Assembly (NCBI RefSeq): GCF_003173715.1
Contig: NZ_CP029550.1
Location: 372,001-436,000, forward strand
Direction: 5' to 3'
Length of the DNA: 64,000 bases
DNA from: Methylobacterium durans
Lineage (GTDB): Bacteria; Pseudomonadota; Alphaproteobacteria; Rhizobiales; Beijerinckiaceae
Part shown: positions 39,127 through 49,034 of the stretch, piece by piece
How positions within the stretch are numbered: the first letter of the stretch is position 1
Layout: the number at the start of each line of letters is the position of its first letter
Program-made: the position numbers and the translations under genes
The notes under the pieces: generated by a model
Told to the model about the DNA's origin: nothing
What the model saw: the letters and a program-made list of their open reading frames with translations, nothing else
Databases searched by the model: none

Positions 39127-40274
39127 GTGCGGACCGAGGACGGCACGATGCTGAGCGAGGCGGCCTCCGCGACCCCTGATCCGGGCAGCGGCCGCGTCGT
39201 GCTGGGCGGCCGCTGGACCGCGGATCAGGCGCCCGCCGTCGAGGCCGCGGCGGCCCGCATCGCCGCCCAGGCCGCCGCCGGCCCGGTTCTGATCGATCTC
39301 GGCCGGATCGAGCGGCTCGACACCCTCGGCGCCTGGGTGCTGGAACGGACCCGGGCGAGATCGAGGAGGCGGGCAGCCGCCTCGCCTACGCGGGGGCGAG
39401 CCCCGAGCACCGCATCCTCCTCGGCGAGATGGGCCTGCGCGAGCCGGAGAGCCCGCCGCAGCGGCGGCACGGCCGGATCTACGGCTTCCTCGACGATCTC
39501 GGGCGCCGCGTGGTGGCGGCCAGGACCGATTTCGTGACCGGCCTCGCCTTTCTCGGCGAGGTCGTGCTCGCCTGCCTGCGCGTCGCGTCGCGGCCGAGCA
39601 CCTTCCGCGGCACCGCCTTCGTCAACCAGATCGATCAGGTCGCCTTCCGCGGCGTGCCGATCATCGTGCTGATCTCGTTCCTCGTCGGCGGCATCGTCGC
39701 GCAGCAGGGCATCTTCCAGCTCCAGCGCTTCGGGGCGCAGACCTTCGTCGTCAACCTGATCGGGCTCCTGATCCTGCGCGAACTCGGCGTGCTGCTGACC
39801 TCGATCATGGTGGCGGGCCGCTCGGGTTCCGCCTTCACGGCCGAAATCGGCTCGATGCGCATGCGCGAGGAGGTGGACGCGCTCCGGGTGATGGGCCTCG
39901 ACCCGATCGAGATCCTGATCGTGCCGCGCATCCTCGCCCTCGTCGTCGGCCTGCCCATGCTGGCGCTGATCGCCTCGCTGGCCGCGCTCGCGGGCGGCGG
40001 CCTCACCGCGATGCTCTACGGCGGCATGACGGTGGAGGCTTTCCTCTCGCGCCTTCAGGCGGCGATCTCCCTCCACCACGTCGCGGTCGGGCTCATCAAG
40101 GCGCCCTTCATGGCGCTCATCATCGGCATCATCGCGACGATCGAGGGCTTCGAGGTGGAGGGGTCCGCCGAATCCCTCGGCCGCCACGTCACCGCCTCAG
40201 TCGTCAAGTCAATCTTCATGGTCATCGTGCTTGATGGACTCTTCGCGGTGTTCTTCGCGGCTATCGATTTCTAA
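39127..40274 (+). pseudogene. mlaE: MlaE-type ABC permease with STAS-like N-terminus, one-base frameshift
   Basis: An N-terminal STAS-like part (VVLGGRWTADQAPAVEAAAARI, DLGRIERLDTLGAWVLERTR) loses its frame at about 39355-39358; adding one G (GCG|GAG) continues AEIEEAGSRLAYA, LLGEMGLREPE. The permease follows with five membrane helices and core IVLISFLVGGIVAQQGIFQL, LLTSIMVAGRSGSAFTAEIG and EEVDALRVMGLDPIEILIVP. STAS-permease fusions of this type occur in alphaproteobacterial Mla systems, moving phospholipid between membranes. Repaired length is 382 residues. The next gene (ATPase) starts 5 bases later, so this is the first gene of an operon. Confidence 0.88.
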
Positions 40275-40279
40275 ACCAC

Positions 40280-41107
40280 GTGTCCGACCTCGCGCGCACC
40301 ACGACCAGCCCCGCCGGCGACGCGATCATCCGCGTGCGCGACCTCGTCGTGGGTTTTCGCGACCGCACGGTGCTGAAGGGGCTGAACCTCGACGTCCGGC
40401 GGGGCGAGATCCTCGGCTTCGTCGGTCCCTCCGGCCAGGGCAAGTCGGTCCTGACCCGCACCATCCTCGGCCTCGTGCCGAAGCGCTCGGGCAGCATCGA
40501 GGTCTTCGGCGAGAACGTGGACGGGATGAGCCTCGCCCGCCGCCGCCGGATCGAGCAGCGCTGGGGCGTGCTGTTCCAGCAGGGGGCCCTGTTCTCGGCG
40601 CTCACGGTCAAGCAGAACATCCAGATGCCGATGCGCGAGCATCTGAATCTTTCCGAGCGCCTGCTCGACGAATTTGCGCGCCTCAAGATCGAGATGGTGG
40701 GCCTGAAGCCCGACGCCGCCGACAAGCTGCCCTCGGAACTCTCCGGCGGCATGATCAAGCGCGCGGCGCTCGCCCGGGCGCTCGCCCTCGACCCCGAGAT
40801 CCTGTTCCTCGACGAGCCGACCTCCGGCCTCGACCCGATCGGAGCGGGCGAGTTCGACGAGCTCGTCGCCACCCTGAAGCAGACACTGGGCCTCACCGTC
40901 TTCATGGTGACGCACGATCTCGACAGTCTCTACACGGCCTGCGACCGGATCGCCGCCCTCGGCGACGGCCAGATCATCGCGGAGGGCCCGATCGATGCGA
41001 TGCTCGCCTCCGACCATCCGTGGCTGCGCTCCTACTTCCACGGCAAGCGAGCCCGCTCCATCGTCGTCGGGGAGCCCCTCGCGCGGCGGGAGCATGCCCA
41101 TGTCTGA
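40280..41107 (+). CDS. mlaF: ABC transporter ATP-binding protein MlaF
   Basis: 275 residues with a GTG start. It shows Walker A VGPSGQGKSVL, Q-loop VLFQQGALFSALTVKQNI, signature LSGGMIKRAALARALALDP, Walker B ILFLDEPTSGLDP and the switch His in VTHDLDSL. These and the MFQ-QGAL-FS block typical of MlaF support its role as the ATPase of the Mla (phospholipid/toluene-tolerance) complex at the inner membrane. It follows mlaE by 5 bases and precedes mlaD by about 80. Confidence 0.94.
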   Translation: MSDLARTTTSPAGDAIIRVRDLVVGFRDRTVLKGLNLDVRRGEILGFVGPSGQGKSVLTRTILGLVPKRSGSIEVFGENVDGMSLARRRRIEQRWGVLFQQGALFSALTVKQNIQMPMREHLNLSERLLDEFARLKIEMVGLKPDAADKLPSELSGGMIKRAALARALALDPEILFLDEPTSGLDPIGAGEFDELVATLKQTLGLTVFMVTHDLDSLYTACDRIAALGDGQIIAEGPIDAMLASDHPWLRSYFHGKRARSIVVGEPLARREHAHV

Positions 41108-41190
41108 ATGCACGCCGCGCCCTCGCGTCGGCGGGCGGCGTGCGCTGACGCACCGCCCCGCCCTCGCCGATCCGGGACACCGCTGATCCG

Positions 41191-42273
41191 ATGGAAACGC
41201 GTGCGAACTTCGCGCTGATCGGCGCCTTCACCCTGGCGGTGATCGTCGCCGGCTTCGGCTTCGTGTTCTGGCTGCAGGGCGGTTCCGCACGGCAGGTGTC
41301 GCAAGCCGTGCGCATCGTCTTCTCGGGCAGCGTCGGCGGGCTCGCGAAGGGCTCCAGCGTCACCTTCAACGGCATCAAGGTCGGCGAGGTGACGGATGTG
41401 CGGCTGCTTCCGCAGGACCCGCGCCGCGTGATCGCGCTGATCAACGTCGCCCCCTCGACGCCCCTGCGCGCCGACACCCGCGCGCGGCTGGATTCCGCGC
41501 TGCTCACCGGCGTCTCCGTGATCGCGCTGAGTGGCGGCAACGCGGACGCGCCGCCCCTGCCGGCCGGCACCGGCGAACAGATGCCGACCATCTTCGCCGA
41601 TTCCTCCGACATCCAGGACATGCTGGCCGCCGCCAAGCAGATCGCGCAGCGGGCCGACGACGTGCTGCAGCGCCTCGATAAGGTGGTCGCCGGCAACGAG
41701 GGCGCGATCAACCGGACGCTCGCCAACGTCGAGGCCTTCTCGAAGACCCTGGCCGATGCCGGCCCCTCGATCAGCGGCCTCGTCCGGGCGATCGACGGGC
41801 AGAAGGTGAACCGCGTCGTCGACAACGCCGACCGCTTCTCCGCAGCCCTCAGCGCGGCGAGCCCCGACATCGAGGCGGGCCTCCACGACGCGCGTACGCT
41901 CGCGGCCAAGCTCAACGCCTCGGCCGACCGGATCGACGGCGTGCTGAAGGGAGCCGAGAGCTTCCTCGGCTCGGCCTCAGGCGAGGCCGGCACCAGCACC
42001 TTCGCGGAGGTGCGCGAGGCCGCCGTCTCCGTCCGCGACGCGGGCCGCGCCTTTCGCACGCTCTCCGAGAATCTCGACAAGCGGACCGCCAACATCGCCA
42101 CGAGCTTCAACCGCCTGAGCGGCACCGGCCGCCGCGAGGTCGAGGCTCTCTCAACCGACGGTCAGCGCACGCTCAACACGCTCAACCGGACCGTGAAGAG
42201 CCTCGAGCGCGACCCCTCGCAGGTCATCTTCGGTGGTAAGCCCTCGTTGCCCGAATACAACGGTGGGCGGTAA
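41191..42273 (+). CDS. mlaD: MCE/MlaD family substrate-binding protein
   Basis: 360 residues. One N-terminal membrane helix (NFALIGAFTLAVIVAGFGFVFWL) is followed by the MCE domain (VRIVFSGSVGGLAKGSSVTFNG, IKVGEVTDVRLLPQDPRRV, LLTGVSVIALSGG), then a long Ser/Ala-rich helical tail (about 140-350) with ANVEAFSKTLADAGPSIS-like sequence. MCE proteins form hexameric rings that hold lipid in the periplasm and pass it between the membranes. The tail is longer than E. coli MlaD and resembles those of PqiB/YebT-like or rhizobial forms. Confidence 0.92.
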   Translation: METRANFALIGAFTLAVIVAGFGFVFWLQGGSARQVSQAVRIVFSGSVGGLAKGSSVTFNGIKVGEVTDVRLLPQDPRRVIALINVAPSTPLRADTRARLDSALLTGVSVIALSGGNADAPPLPAGTGEQMPTIFADSSDIQDMLAAAKQIAQRADDVLQRLDKVVAGNEGAINRTLANVEAFSKTLADAGPSISGLVRAIDGQKVNRVVDNADRFSAALSAASPDIEAGLHDARTLAAKLNASADRIDGVLKGAESFLGSASGEAGTSTFAEVREAAVSVRDAGRAFRTLSENLDKRTANIATSFNRLSGTGRREVEALSTDGQRTLNTLNRTVKSLERDPSQVIFGGKPSLPEYNGGR

Positions 42274-42383
42274 TTCCTGATTCCTGCCCGCCGATGTGCC
42301 CGCCCGCACGGCACGTTTCCAGCTTTGCCGTAGTTTCCCCTCGCCGCCTCCGCGCGGCGTCAGGAGATTCCCAGGTCCACCGG

Positions 42384-42968
42384 ATGACCGTCCGATCCCC
42401 CGCCCTCGCGCTCGGCGCGACGCTCCTCGCGGCCGCGCTCGGCGGCTGCGGCGGCTCCGCGCCCCTGACCTTCGACCTCGCGGCCCTGCCGGCGTCGGGG
42501 CATACGGCAGCGTCGGCGCGCTCGATCGTGGTATCCGAGCCGGTGGGCATCCAGCCCTTCGAGGCCGACCGCATCATCGTGCGGGAGCCGGGCGGTGCCC
42601 TCTCCTTCCTCGGCGGCGGCCAGTGGGCGGACCGACTGCCCCGCTTGGTGCAAACGCGCCTGATCCAGAGCCTGGAGAATTCCGGGCGCCTGCGCTCGGT
42701 AAGCCGCCCCGGCGACAAGATCGTCGCGGATTACCAGCTCATCAGCGAGATCCGCGCCTTCGACATCGCGGCAGGCTCGGGCGAGGCCGTGGTCGATCTC
42801 TCGGCGAAGCTGATCGCGGAGGGCAGCGGGCGCGTTGCTGCGGCCCGGGTGTTCCAGGCGCGGGTGCCGGTCCAGAAAGTCGATGCCGGCAGCGCTGCGG
42901 TGGCGCTCGACGCCGCGCTCGCGCAGGTGCTCGCCGAGATGGTGCGCTGGGTGAATTCGGGGCGCTAG
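42384..42968 (+). CDS. ABC-transport auxiliary lipoprotein (PqiC/YmbA-like)
   Basis: 194 residues with a lipobox (LAAALGGC, Cys at about 22) and a C-terminal domain matching the PqiC/YmbA lipoprotein family: ARSIVVSEPVGIQPFEADRI and WADRLPRLVQTRLIQSLENS. These blocks are typical of the auxiliary lipoproteins that accompany MCE transport systems. The gene closes the mlaE-mlaF-mlaD operon. It probably sits in the outer membrane and accepts lipid from the MCE ring. No mlaC is seen. ATG 42384 gives a normal lipoprotein signal. Confidence 0.85.
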   Translation: MTVRSPALALGATLLAAALGGCGGSAPLTFDLAALPASGHTAASARSIVVSEPVGIQPFEADRIIVREPGGALSFLGGGQWADRLPRLVQTRLIQSLENSGRLRSVSRPGDKIVADYQLISEIRAFDIAAGSGEAVVDLSAKLIAEGSGRVAAARVFQARVPVQKVDAGSAAVALDAALAQVLAEMVRWVNSGR

Positions 42969-43029
42969 CCGGCCGCATTCCGCCCGCGGGTCGGTCCCCG
43001 CTCGTTCGGCAGAGGCCGCGCCTCGCGGA

Positions 43030-43659
43030 TCACTCCATCACCGCGGCCTTCATGATCACGACCATGGTCGCCCGGCCGGGCATCTCGCCGACGCAGCGCA
43101 CCGAGTGCGGCCGGTCGCAGCGGTAGCGCAGGGTCTCGCCGGCCCGCGCCCGCTGCACGCTGCCGCTCACGTCGACCTCGAACACGCCCTCGATCACCGA
43201 CAGCGATTCCACGGAGCCCCGCTGGTGCGGATCGGAATCGAGGACGCCGCCGGCATCCGCCGAGACGTCGTACCATTGCAGCCACTCGACGGTCTTGATC
43301 CAGCCGATGATCGCGAGCCGCACCTTGCCGTCCTCCGAGACGAGAATCGGCGTGTCGGCGCGGGAGATGCGCTCGATGAACGGCTCCTCGTCGCCGGTCG
43401 CCAGCACCCGCTCGATCGACACGTCGAGCGCTTGGCTCAGGCGCCAGATCGTGGCGAGCGTCGGGTTGGTCTCGTTCCGCTCGATCTGGCTGATGATCGA
43501 CTTGGCGACGCCTGATTGCTCGGCGAGTTCCGACAGAGACAAGTTGTAGGCCTTGCGCAGGCGCTGGATCGTCTTGCCGAGCTGGCCGGACAGCACCTGA
43601 GCCCCGCTCAGGAAATCCTTCTGCCGCACCCGCTCCAGCCGTTCCGCCTGATCCTGCAT
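43030..43659 (-). CDS. XRE-type regulator with cupin domain
   Basis: 209 residues. An N-terminal helix-turn-helix (KTIQRLRKAYNLSLSELAEQ, SGVAKSIISQIERNETNPTLAT) at about 30-75 is followed by a cupin sensor domain (about 110-200; RGSVESLSVIEGVFEVDVSG, GETLRYRCDRPHSVRCVGEM). This architecture (SutR/PuuR-like) usually controls transport or catabolism of a small molecule bound by the cupin. No linked operon is evident: it ends 62 bases from the convergent lipoprotein gene, and its own promoter region faces thiD. Confidence 0.9.
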   Translation of the reverse strand: MQDQAERLERVRQKDFLSGAQVLSGQLGKTIQRLRKAYNLSLSELAEQSGVAKSIISQIERNETNPTLATIWRLSQALDVSIERVLATGDEEPFIERISRADTPILVSEDGKVRLAIIGWIKTVEWLQWYDVSADAGGVLDSDPHQRGSVESLSVIEGVFEVDVSGSVQRARAGETLRYRCDRPHSVRCVGEMPGRATMVVIMKAAVME

Positions 43660-43811
43660 CGCCCCGAATCCACCCGCATCGTTCCATTCATCGAACGATC
43701 GTACGCTAATTCAAACGCAATCCATCGGTGGATGCAAGGCAGGACGCTGCCGGAACCGTGGGAGAATCCTTTGCCGGACGATGGGGACGGACGCCGAGCC
43801 TGGCAGAGCAA

Positions 43812-44621
43812 TCAACACCAGAGCGCGTGGAAATGGTGCACCGGCCCGTGCCCGTGCCCGACCTGCAGCGTGTCCGCGGCGGCGATGGCGGCCGTGACGT
43901 AGGTCTTCGCTTGAGCCACCGCCTCCGGCATCGGCAGGCCCTTCGCCAGACCCGCCGCGATGGCCGCGGACAGGGTGCAGCCTGTCCCGTGGGTGTTCGC
44001 GGTCGGCAGGCGCGCGGTCGCGAGGCGGCGCAGGGTCCCGTCCCGCATCAGGAGGTGATCGACGCTCTCGCTGCCCTCCGCGTGGCCACCCTTGATCAGC
44101 ACGGCCCGCGCGCCGAGGCCGAGGAGGCGGCGCCCCTGCGCCACCGCCGCGTTCTCCCGGTCGGCGATGGCCTCGCCGAGGAGGGCCGCCGCCTCGGGCA
44201 GATTCGGCGTGATGAGATCCACCTGCGGCAGGAGCCGGCGGCGGAGCGTGTCGATCGCCGCGTCCGAGATCAGCCGGTCACCGCTCGTCGCCACCATCAC
44301 CGGATCGAGCACGACCGGGAGCGACGGCGCGAGCCGGGTGAGGCCGTCGGCCACGGTCTCGATGACGGAGGCTTGCGAGAGCATGCCGATCTTGGCCGCG
44401 GTCACCGCGAGATCGCAGAAGACGCTCTCCATCTGCGCCGCGATGAAGGTCGACGGCACGTCGTGGATCGCCTGGACCCCGCGGGTGTTCTGCGCAGTCA
44501 GGGCCGTCACGACGCTCGCGCCGTAGACGCCGAGCGCCGAGAAGGTCTTGAGATCGGCCTGGATGCCGGCGCCGCCGCCGGAATCCGAGCCCGCGATGGT
44601 CACGGCGAGCGGCGTCCTCAC
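43812..44621 (-). CDS. thiD: hydroxymethylpyrimidine/phosphomethylpyrimidine kinase ThiD
   Basis: 269 residues. It phosphorylates HMP and HMP-P in thiamine synthesis. Family marks: [20 protein letters not shown] at the start, [46 protein letters not shown], and the C-terminal [19 protein letters not shown] (anion hole, catalytic region). The ATG overlaps the thiE stop by four bases, so thiE and thiD are coupled. No thi-box riboswitch is visible upstream of the pair. Confidence 0.96.
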   Translation of the reverse strand: MRTPLAVTIAGSDSGGGAGIQADLKTFSALGVYGASVVTALTAQNTRGVQAIHDVPSTFIAAQMESVFCDLAVTAAKIGMLSQASVIETVADGLTRLAPSLPVVLDPVMVATSGDRLISDAAIDTLRRRLLPQVDLITPNLPEAAALLGEAIADRENAAVAQGRRLLGLGARAVLIKGGHAEGSESVDHLLMRDGTLRRLATARLPTANTHGTGCTLSAAIAAGLAKGLPMPEAVAQAKTYVTAAIAAADTLQVGHGHGPVHHFHALWC

Positions 44622-45301
44622 GGGGCGGCTCCGCGGGTGCGCAGGGCCGCATCGACCCGGTCACGGAGGTCGCGCGCCCGCGCCTCGACGGATTCCGCGC
44701 CGAACAGAGCCGAGATCAGCGCCACCCCGTCCGCGCCGGCCGCCACGACCGCGGCGGCGTTGCTCGAATCGATGCCGGCGATGGCGCCGACCGGAAGCCC
44801 GCTGCCGCGGGCCAGCCGCGCCCGGAAGGCGATGCGCTGGAAGCCGTCGAGCCCGACCGGCGGGTCCGGGTTATCCTTGCTCTTCGTGGCGAAGACGCCG
44901 CCGATGCAGGCGTAGTCGATGGGAAGCCGGTAGAGCTCGTCGGCCTGCGCGCCGGTCTTGAGCGTGATTCCGATGATCTTTTCAGAGCCGAGGAGACGGC
45001 GCGCATCGGCCGGGTGCAGGTCCGACTGACCGAGATGGACGCCCTCGGCCTCGGCCGCGAGGGCGAGATCGACCCTGTCGTTGACGAGGAGCGGGACGCG
45101 GCCGCCCGCCGCTGCGCGGATGGCGCGGATGCGGGCCAGCGCCGCGCGGGCGTCGTCGATCGTCTTCTCGCGATATTGCAGCAGGGTGCAGCCGCCGGCG
45201 ATCGCCTCCGCCGCCATCGCCGCGAGGCGCCCCGCGTCGCTGCCGCAGACATCGACGTCGAGGATGCCGTAGACCCGCAGATCGACGGTGGGCGCGGTCA
45301 C
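44618..45301 (-). CDS. thiE: thiamine phosphate synthase ThiE
   Basis: 227 residues from GTG 45301. It joins HMP-PP and thiazole phosphate to thiamine monophosphate. It shows [18 protein letters not shown] (about 35), [27 protein letters not shown], and [23 protein letters not shown], with [10 protein letters not shown] near the end. GGGGAGG 6 bases upstream of the GTG supports that start; the in-frame upstream stretch is Pro/Arg-rich. A 20-bp tandem repeat lies 110-190 bases upstream. Confidence 0.95.
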   Translation of the reverse strand: MTAPTVDLRVYGILDVDVCGSDAGRLAAMAAEAIAGGCTLLQYREKTIDDARAALARIRAIRAAAGGRVPLLVNDRVDLALAAEAEGVHLGQSDLHPADARRLLGSEKIIGITLKTGAQADELYRLPIDYACIGGVFATKSKDNPDPPVGLDGFQRIAFRARLARGSGLPVGAIAGIDSSNAAAVVAAGADGVALISALFGAESVEARARDLRDRVDAALRTRGAAP

Positions 45302-45699
45302 GCGCGCCTCCCCGCGAGATCGGGCGTGTTCGGGCACTCCGGCATCCGGTTCTCGGCTCCTGTCGCGGGGCTCGGCCCGCCGGACCGGGTTAGGCGCCCT
45401 GCGCGCCCGTTGGCAAGTGCCTGCGCCCGTTGGCAAGTGCCTGCGCCCCTTGGCAAGTGCCTGCGCCCCTTGGCAAGTCCTTGCGGCGTCGCCCGGGCAC
45501 GGGTGTCGGACGCACCTGCACGGATCATCCCCCGCGCGATTGCCGCACCGCGTTGACGCCGGGGTGCGATCTGCGGCTAAAGCAACGTGACGTCGCGTGG
45601 GGTGGGCGGCCTCCCGCACGGTTTGCGGCGGCGCGGCCGGGCCACCGCGGGCGCGGTCCTCGCTCGAATCCGACCCTCCAGGGGAGTTCACCCGCTGCC
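45302..45699. other. divergent intergenic region with 20-bp tandem repeats
   Basis: About 400 bases between thiE and the Nudix-like regulator. Apart from the tandem repeats (45411-45488) it holds no gene. The CUGAGA and ACCUGAUC cores of the TPP riboswitch were looked for and not found. Confidence 0.6.
45411..45488. repeat. 20-bp tandem repeat, about four copies, upstream of thiE
   Basis: The unit TGGCAAGTGCCTGCGCCCCT starts at 45411, 45431, 45451 and, diverged, 45471. Copies differ at one or two positions. Lies 110-190 bases upstream of the thiE GTG. No obvious hairpin spans more than one unit. Confidence 0.9.
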
Positions 45700-46689
45700 A
45701 TGACGACGGCGGATATGCGCCCGACAGGCGTTCGGCCGGGCGCTAGCCCCTCCTCGGTCGGACTCGTCGCGGTCATCGTGGCGGCGACCGAGGGCGAGCC
45801 GCGGGCGCTGACGGTGCAGGTTCCGGGGCAGGCGGAGGGGCGCAGCGACGGATTGCCGGCGGGGCCGCTCGTGCCCGAGCACGCGACGCTGGAGCGCGGC
45901 CTTCGCGCCTGGGTGGAGCGGCAGACGCACCAGCGGCTCGGCTACGTCGAGCAGCTCTACACGTTCGGCGACCGCGACCGGCAGGTCGGCGGCTCCGAGG
46001 GCGTCCATTCCCTCTCGGTCGCCTACCTCGCCCTCGTGCGCGAGGTGCGGCCCGGCGGGCTCGCGGAAGCCTCATGGCGCAACTGGTACCGCTACCTGCC
46101 CTACGAGGATTTCCGCAACGGCCGGCCGCAGGCGCTCGACGCCATCGAGCCGAAGCTCCTGGCCTGGGCGGCGGAGGCCCCCGACGCGAAGCTCCGGCGC
46201 CTGCGGGAGGACCGGCTCGGCCTCACCTTCGGGCTCGGGGGCGGCTCCTGGAACGAGGAGCGGGTGCTGGAACGCTACGAATTGCTGTTCGAGGCCGGGC
46301 TGATCCCGGAGGCCGGAGGCAATGCCGGGGCGGCCGTCCCGGGCGATCCGACCGGCATGCCGATGGCCTTCGACCATCGCCGCGTGCTCGCGACGGCGAT
46401 CGGGCGCATGCGCGGCAAGATCAAGTACCGCCCGGTCGTGTTCGAGCTGATGCCGCCGACCTTCACGCTGTTCCAGCTGCAGCGGACCGTCGAGGCATTG
46501 GCGGGGACCCAGCTCCACAAGCAGAATTTCCGCCGTCTCGTCGCCCAGCAGGGTCTCGTCGAGGAGACGGAAGGGGTCACGAGCGGCAACGCCGGACGGC
46601 CGGCCCGCCTCGTCCGATTCCGCCGCGAGGTTCTGCTGGAGCGCCCGGCCCCGGGCCTGCGCCTGACGCCGTCGCGGCGGCCGGGCTGA
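45700..46689 (+). CDS. Nudix-like transcriptional regulator, NrtR/NadQ type
   Basis: 329 residues. The N-terminal part (SSVGLVAVIVAATEGEPRAL onward, LYTFGDRDRQVG) has the Nudix fold but its catalytic box is degenerate (LVPEHATLERGLRAWVERQT lacks the REUxEE glutamates), as expected for a sensor. The C-terminal part (KIKYRPVVFELMPPTFTLFQ, EALAGTQLHKQNFRRLVAQQ) is the winged-helix region of NrtR-like regulators. In alphaproteobacteria a Nudix-like regulator called NadQ controls NAD genes; the nadABC operon with twin palindromes is 12 kb away. I infer, but cannot show, that this is NadQ. Start ATG 45700 is the only convincing one. Confidence 0.75.
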   Translation: MTTADMRPTGVRPGASPSSVGLVAVIVAATEGEPRALTVQVPGQAEGRSDGLPAGPLVPEHATLERGLRAWVERQTHQRLGYVEQLYTFGDRDRQVGGSEGVHSLSVAYLALVREVRPGGLAEASWRNWYRYLPYEDFRNGRPQALDAIEPKLLAWAAEAPDAKLRRLREDRLGLTFGLGGGSWNEERVLERYELLFEAGLIPEAGGNAGAAVPGDPTGMPMAFDHRRVLATAIGRMRGKIKYRPVVFELMPPTFTLFQLQRTVEALAGTQLHKQNFRRLVAQQGLVEETEGVTSGNAGRPARLVRFRREVLLERPAPGLRLTPSRRPG

Positions 46690-46745
46690 GACGCGCACAC
46701 GCGGTTCGAGACAGGCGCCATGAAGCGGCCGGGATGCGCGGTCTC

Positions 46746-48776
46746 CTAGCCCACCGCCGCCACGTCGATCGCCTGGGACGTCCCGCCGCGGCGCTCGAGC
46801 AGGCCGGGCGGCGGCACCGGCGCCTCGATCGTGCAGACGACGCCGGTGGGGGCGAACAGGAGCTGCACCTCGCCGGCGAGCTCGCGCGCGAGGCTCCGCT
46901 CGATCAGGCGCGAGCCGAATCCCGTCCGCGTCGGCTGCGTCACCGGCGGGCCGCCGGTCTCGGTCCAGCGCAGGAACAGGCGAGTCTCGCCCTTCTCCCG
47001 CTGCACCGACCAGGTGATCCCGACCGTGCCGCCCTCCCGGGAGAGCGACCCGTATTTGACCGCGTTCGTCCCGAGTTCGTGCAGCGCCATCGCGATCGAC
47101 AGAGCGAGCCGCGGGGGCAGGCGGAGCGCGGGACCCGAGACCGTGAAGCGCGATTGCCCCTCTGCGACGTCGAGGGGCCGGATCGCGTCCGCGACGACCG
47201 TGCCGAGTTCCGCCCCCTCCCAGCTCTCGCGGGTCAACACGTCGTGCACGCGCGCGAGCGCCAGGAGCCGGGCCTCGAAGGCGGCGCGGGCGGCCTTCGC
47301 CTCGTCGCCTTCGAGCCGCCGCAGAGACTGGCCGGCGATCGACTGCACCGTCGCCAGCGTGTTCTTCACCCGGTGGTTGAGCTCGTGGATCAGGAGGATC
47401 AGGTGCTCCTCCGCGAGCTTCGCGTCGGTGATGTCGACGTTGCAGCCCGTGTAGCCCAGGAAGGTGCCGGCATCGTTGAGGCGGGGCACGCCCTCGCAGC
47501 GCAGCCAGCGCACCGCGCCCTCGCTGTCGATCACGCGCACCTCGATCCGGAACGGGGCGCGGGCCTCGAACGCCGCGTTGAAGATCCCCGAAAAGGTCTC
47601 GAGGTCGTCGGGATAGACGATCCGCTTCCACCCCTCGTGCTCCAGCTCCGTCGCCGGCATCCCGAACATGTGGTCGAAATGCATGTTGGCGAAGGTGACG
47701 TTGCCGGCATCGTCCGTCATCCAGATCAGGGCCGGCGCCGAATCGGCCATGTGGCGGAAGCGGGCCTCGCTCTCGCGGAGGTCCGAGAGGCCGCGCCGCG
47801 TCTCGCCGAGCGCCCGGTCGCGCTCCTCCTCCCGCGTCCGGATGCGCAGGGAGGCGTCCGCGAGAACGTCGGCGAGGAGCCGGATCTCGTGGACTGGCGA
47901 GGCCACGCGCGGGATCGCCTCGCCGCGGGCGAGCGCCGGGCCGGAGGCGGCGAGCAGGCGGAGCGGGCGCGACACCCGCGACCACAGGTTGACCGCGAGC
48001 GCCGACGACGTCGCAAGGACGAGGAGGCCGAACCCGCCGAAGGCCCAGATCCAGCGGCGCAGGCGCGCATCGACCAGGGATTGCGGGATGCTGGCCGCCA
48101 CCGTCCAGCCGGTCAGCCGCGAGCGCGCCTCCACGACGATCACCGGCCGCCGCTCGCGGTCCTTGCCCTCCCAGACGCCGGGCGTGTCGGTCTGCGTCTC
48201 GCGCAGGGTGCTGAGGCGCGGACGCCCGACGAGCGCCTCGTTGTCGGGAAGCCGCGCAAGGATGGTGGAATCGCGGTCCGAGATGCCGGTCGTCCAGCCC
48301 TCGACGATCTCGCGCGCCAGGATCGACTGGAGTCGGCTCACCGGCGCGGAGAAGCTGAGGATGTAGGTCACCTCGCCCTCGACGAGGACCGGGACCGCGA
48401 CCGCGTAGGTTCCCTGCCCCGGGACGGCGCCGGGAATCATGCCCGAGACCATGGCCCTCTGCGAGCCGGAGGCGATCTCCCGGTCGAACGGCAGCGTCGA
48501 GACCGGGAGCGGCGCGCTGCGCTTCAGGCCGGTATTGACCACCTGCTGCCCGTCGGGCTTGCGGAGCACGATGTCGAGCTCGATCGCGTCGCGCACCAGG
48601 CGTGCCTGCGCGTCGAAGGCCTCGAACTCCCCGTCCTTGAGGCGCGGCGAGGTCGCCAGCGTCTGCAGCACCGAGACGAGGCCGGCCGTGTCGCGGTCGA
48701 TCGAGAGGGCGATCCCGCGCACGTTCTCGCGGGCGTCCTGCTCGAAGCGGGCGCGCTCGGCCGCCGCGTATCGCAT
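46746..48776 (-). CDS. sensor histidine kinase, HWE/HisKA_2 family, with PAS domain
   Basis: 676 residues. In order: an extracytoplasmic sensor domain (about 10-215), a membrane helix (WIWAFGGFGLLVLATSSALAV), a HAMP-like linker, a PAS domain (RFRHMADSAPALIWMTDDAG to VDITDAKLAEEHLILL), the phospho-acceptor box ELNHRVKNTLATVQSIAGQSLRR (about 455), and an ATPase domain (AMALHELGTNAVKYGSLS; TGFGSRLIERSLAREL). An HWE or HisKA_2 kinase, with GFGSRLI as its G-box. The first membrane helix lies upstream: the frame stays open before 48776 and encodes YLVALVIALIGPGLIF, but no good start is in frame, so an indel near 48880-48910 probably separates it from a GTG at 48959. The partner regulator is not visible. 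Confidence 0.88.
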   Translation of the reverse strand: MRYAAAERARFEQDARENVRGIALSIDRDTAGLVSVLQTLATSPRLKDGEFEAFDAQARLVRDAIELDIVLRKPDGQQVVNTGLKRSAPLPVSTLPFDREIASGSQRAMVSGMIPGAVPGQGTYAVAVPVLVEGEVTYILSFSAPVSRLQSILAREIVEGWTTGISDRDSTILARLPDNEALVGRPRLSTLRETQTDTPGVWEGKDRERRPVIVVEARSRLTGWTVAASIPQSLVDARLRRWIWAFGGFGLLVLATSSALAVNLWSRVSRPLRLLAASGPALARGEAIPRVASPVHEIRLLADVLADASLRIRTREEERDRALGETRRGLSDLRESEARFRHMADSAPALIWMTDDAGNVTFANMHFDHMFGMPATELEHEGWKRIVYPDDLETFSGIFNAAFEARAPFRIEVRVIDSEGAVRWLRCEGVPRLNDAGTFLGYTGCNVDITDAKLAEEHLILLIHELNHRVKNTLATVQSIAGQSLRRLEGDEAKAARAAFEARLLALARVHDVLTRESWEGAELGTVVADAIRPLDVAEGQSRFTVSGPALRLPPRLALSIAMALHELGTNAVKYGSLSREGGTVGITWSVQREKGETRLFLRWTETGGPPVTQPTRTGFGSRLIERSLARELAGEVQLLFAPTGVVCTIEAPVPPPGLLERRGGTSQAIDVAAVG

Positions 48777-49034
48777 CAGCAGGATCGCGGTGAAGATCAG
48801 GCCCGGGCCGATCAGCGCGATGACGAGGGCGACGAGATAGACCTGCGTCGAGAACCCGCGGTCGACCAGCCGGTCGAGGAAGCGGCGAGGCCGGGAGGCC
48901 GCCGCGCGGCGGGGCCGACTGCGCCCGGGACCGGGCTCGCGCTATCGAGATCGGGCCTCACGCGGGCACCCGGTCGCCGTCGTCGCGACCCGGGGGCCGC
49001 CAGGATGCCGGAACCGGAATCTGTCGGACAGCGA

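Noticed and set aside
45411..45488. CRISPR array
   Set aside because: Units are contiguous 20-bp copies without spacers; no cas gene is near.
45302..45699. TPP riboswitch before thiE
   Set aside because: The conserved CUGAGA and ACCUGAUC cores are absent on the relevant strand.
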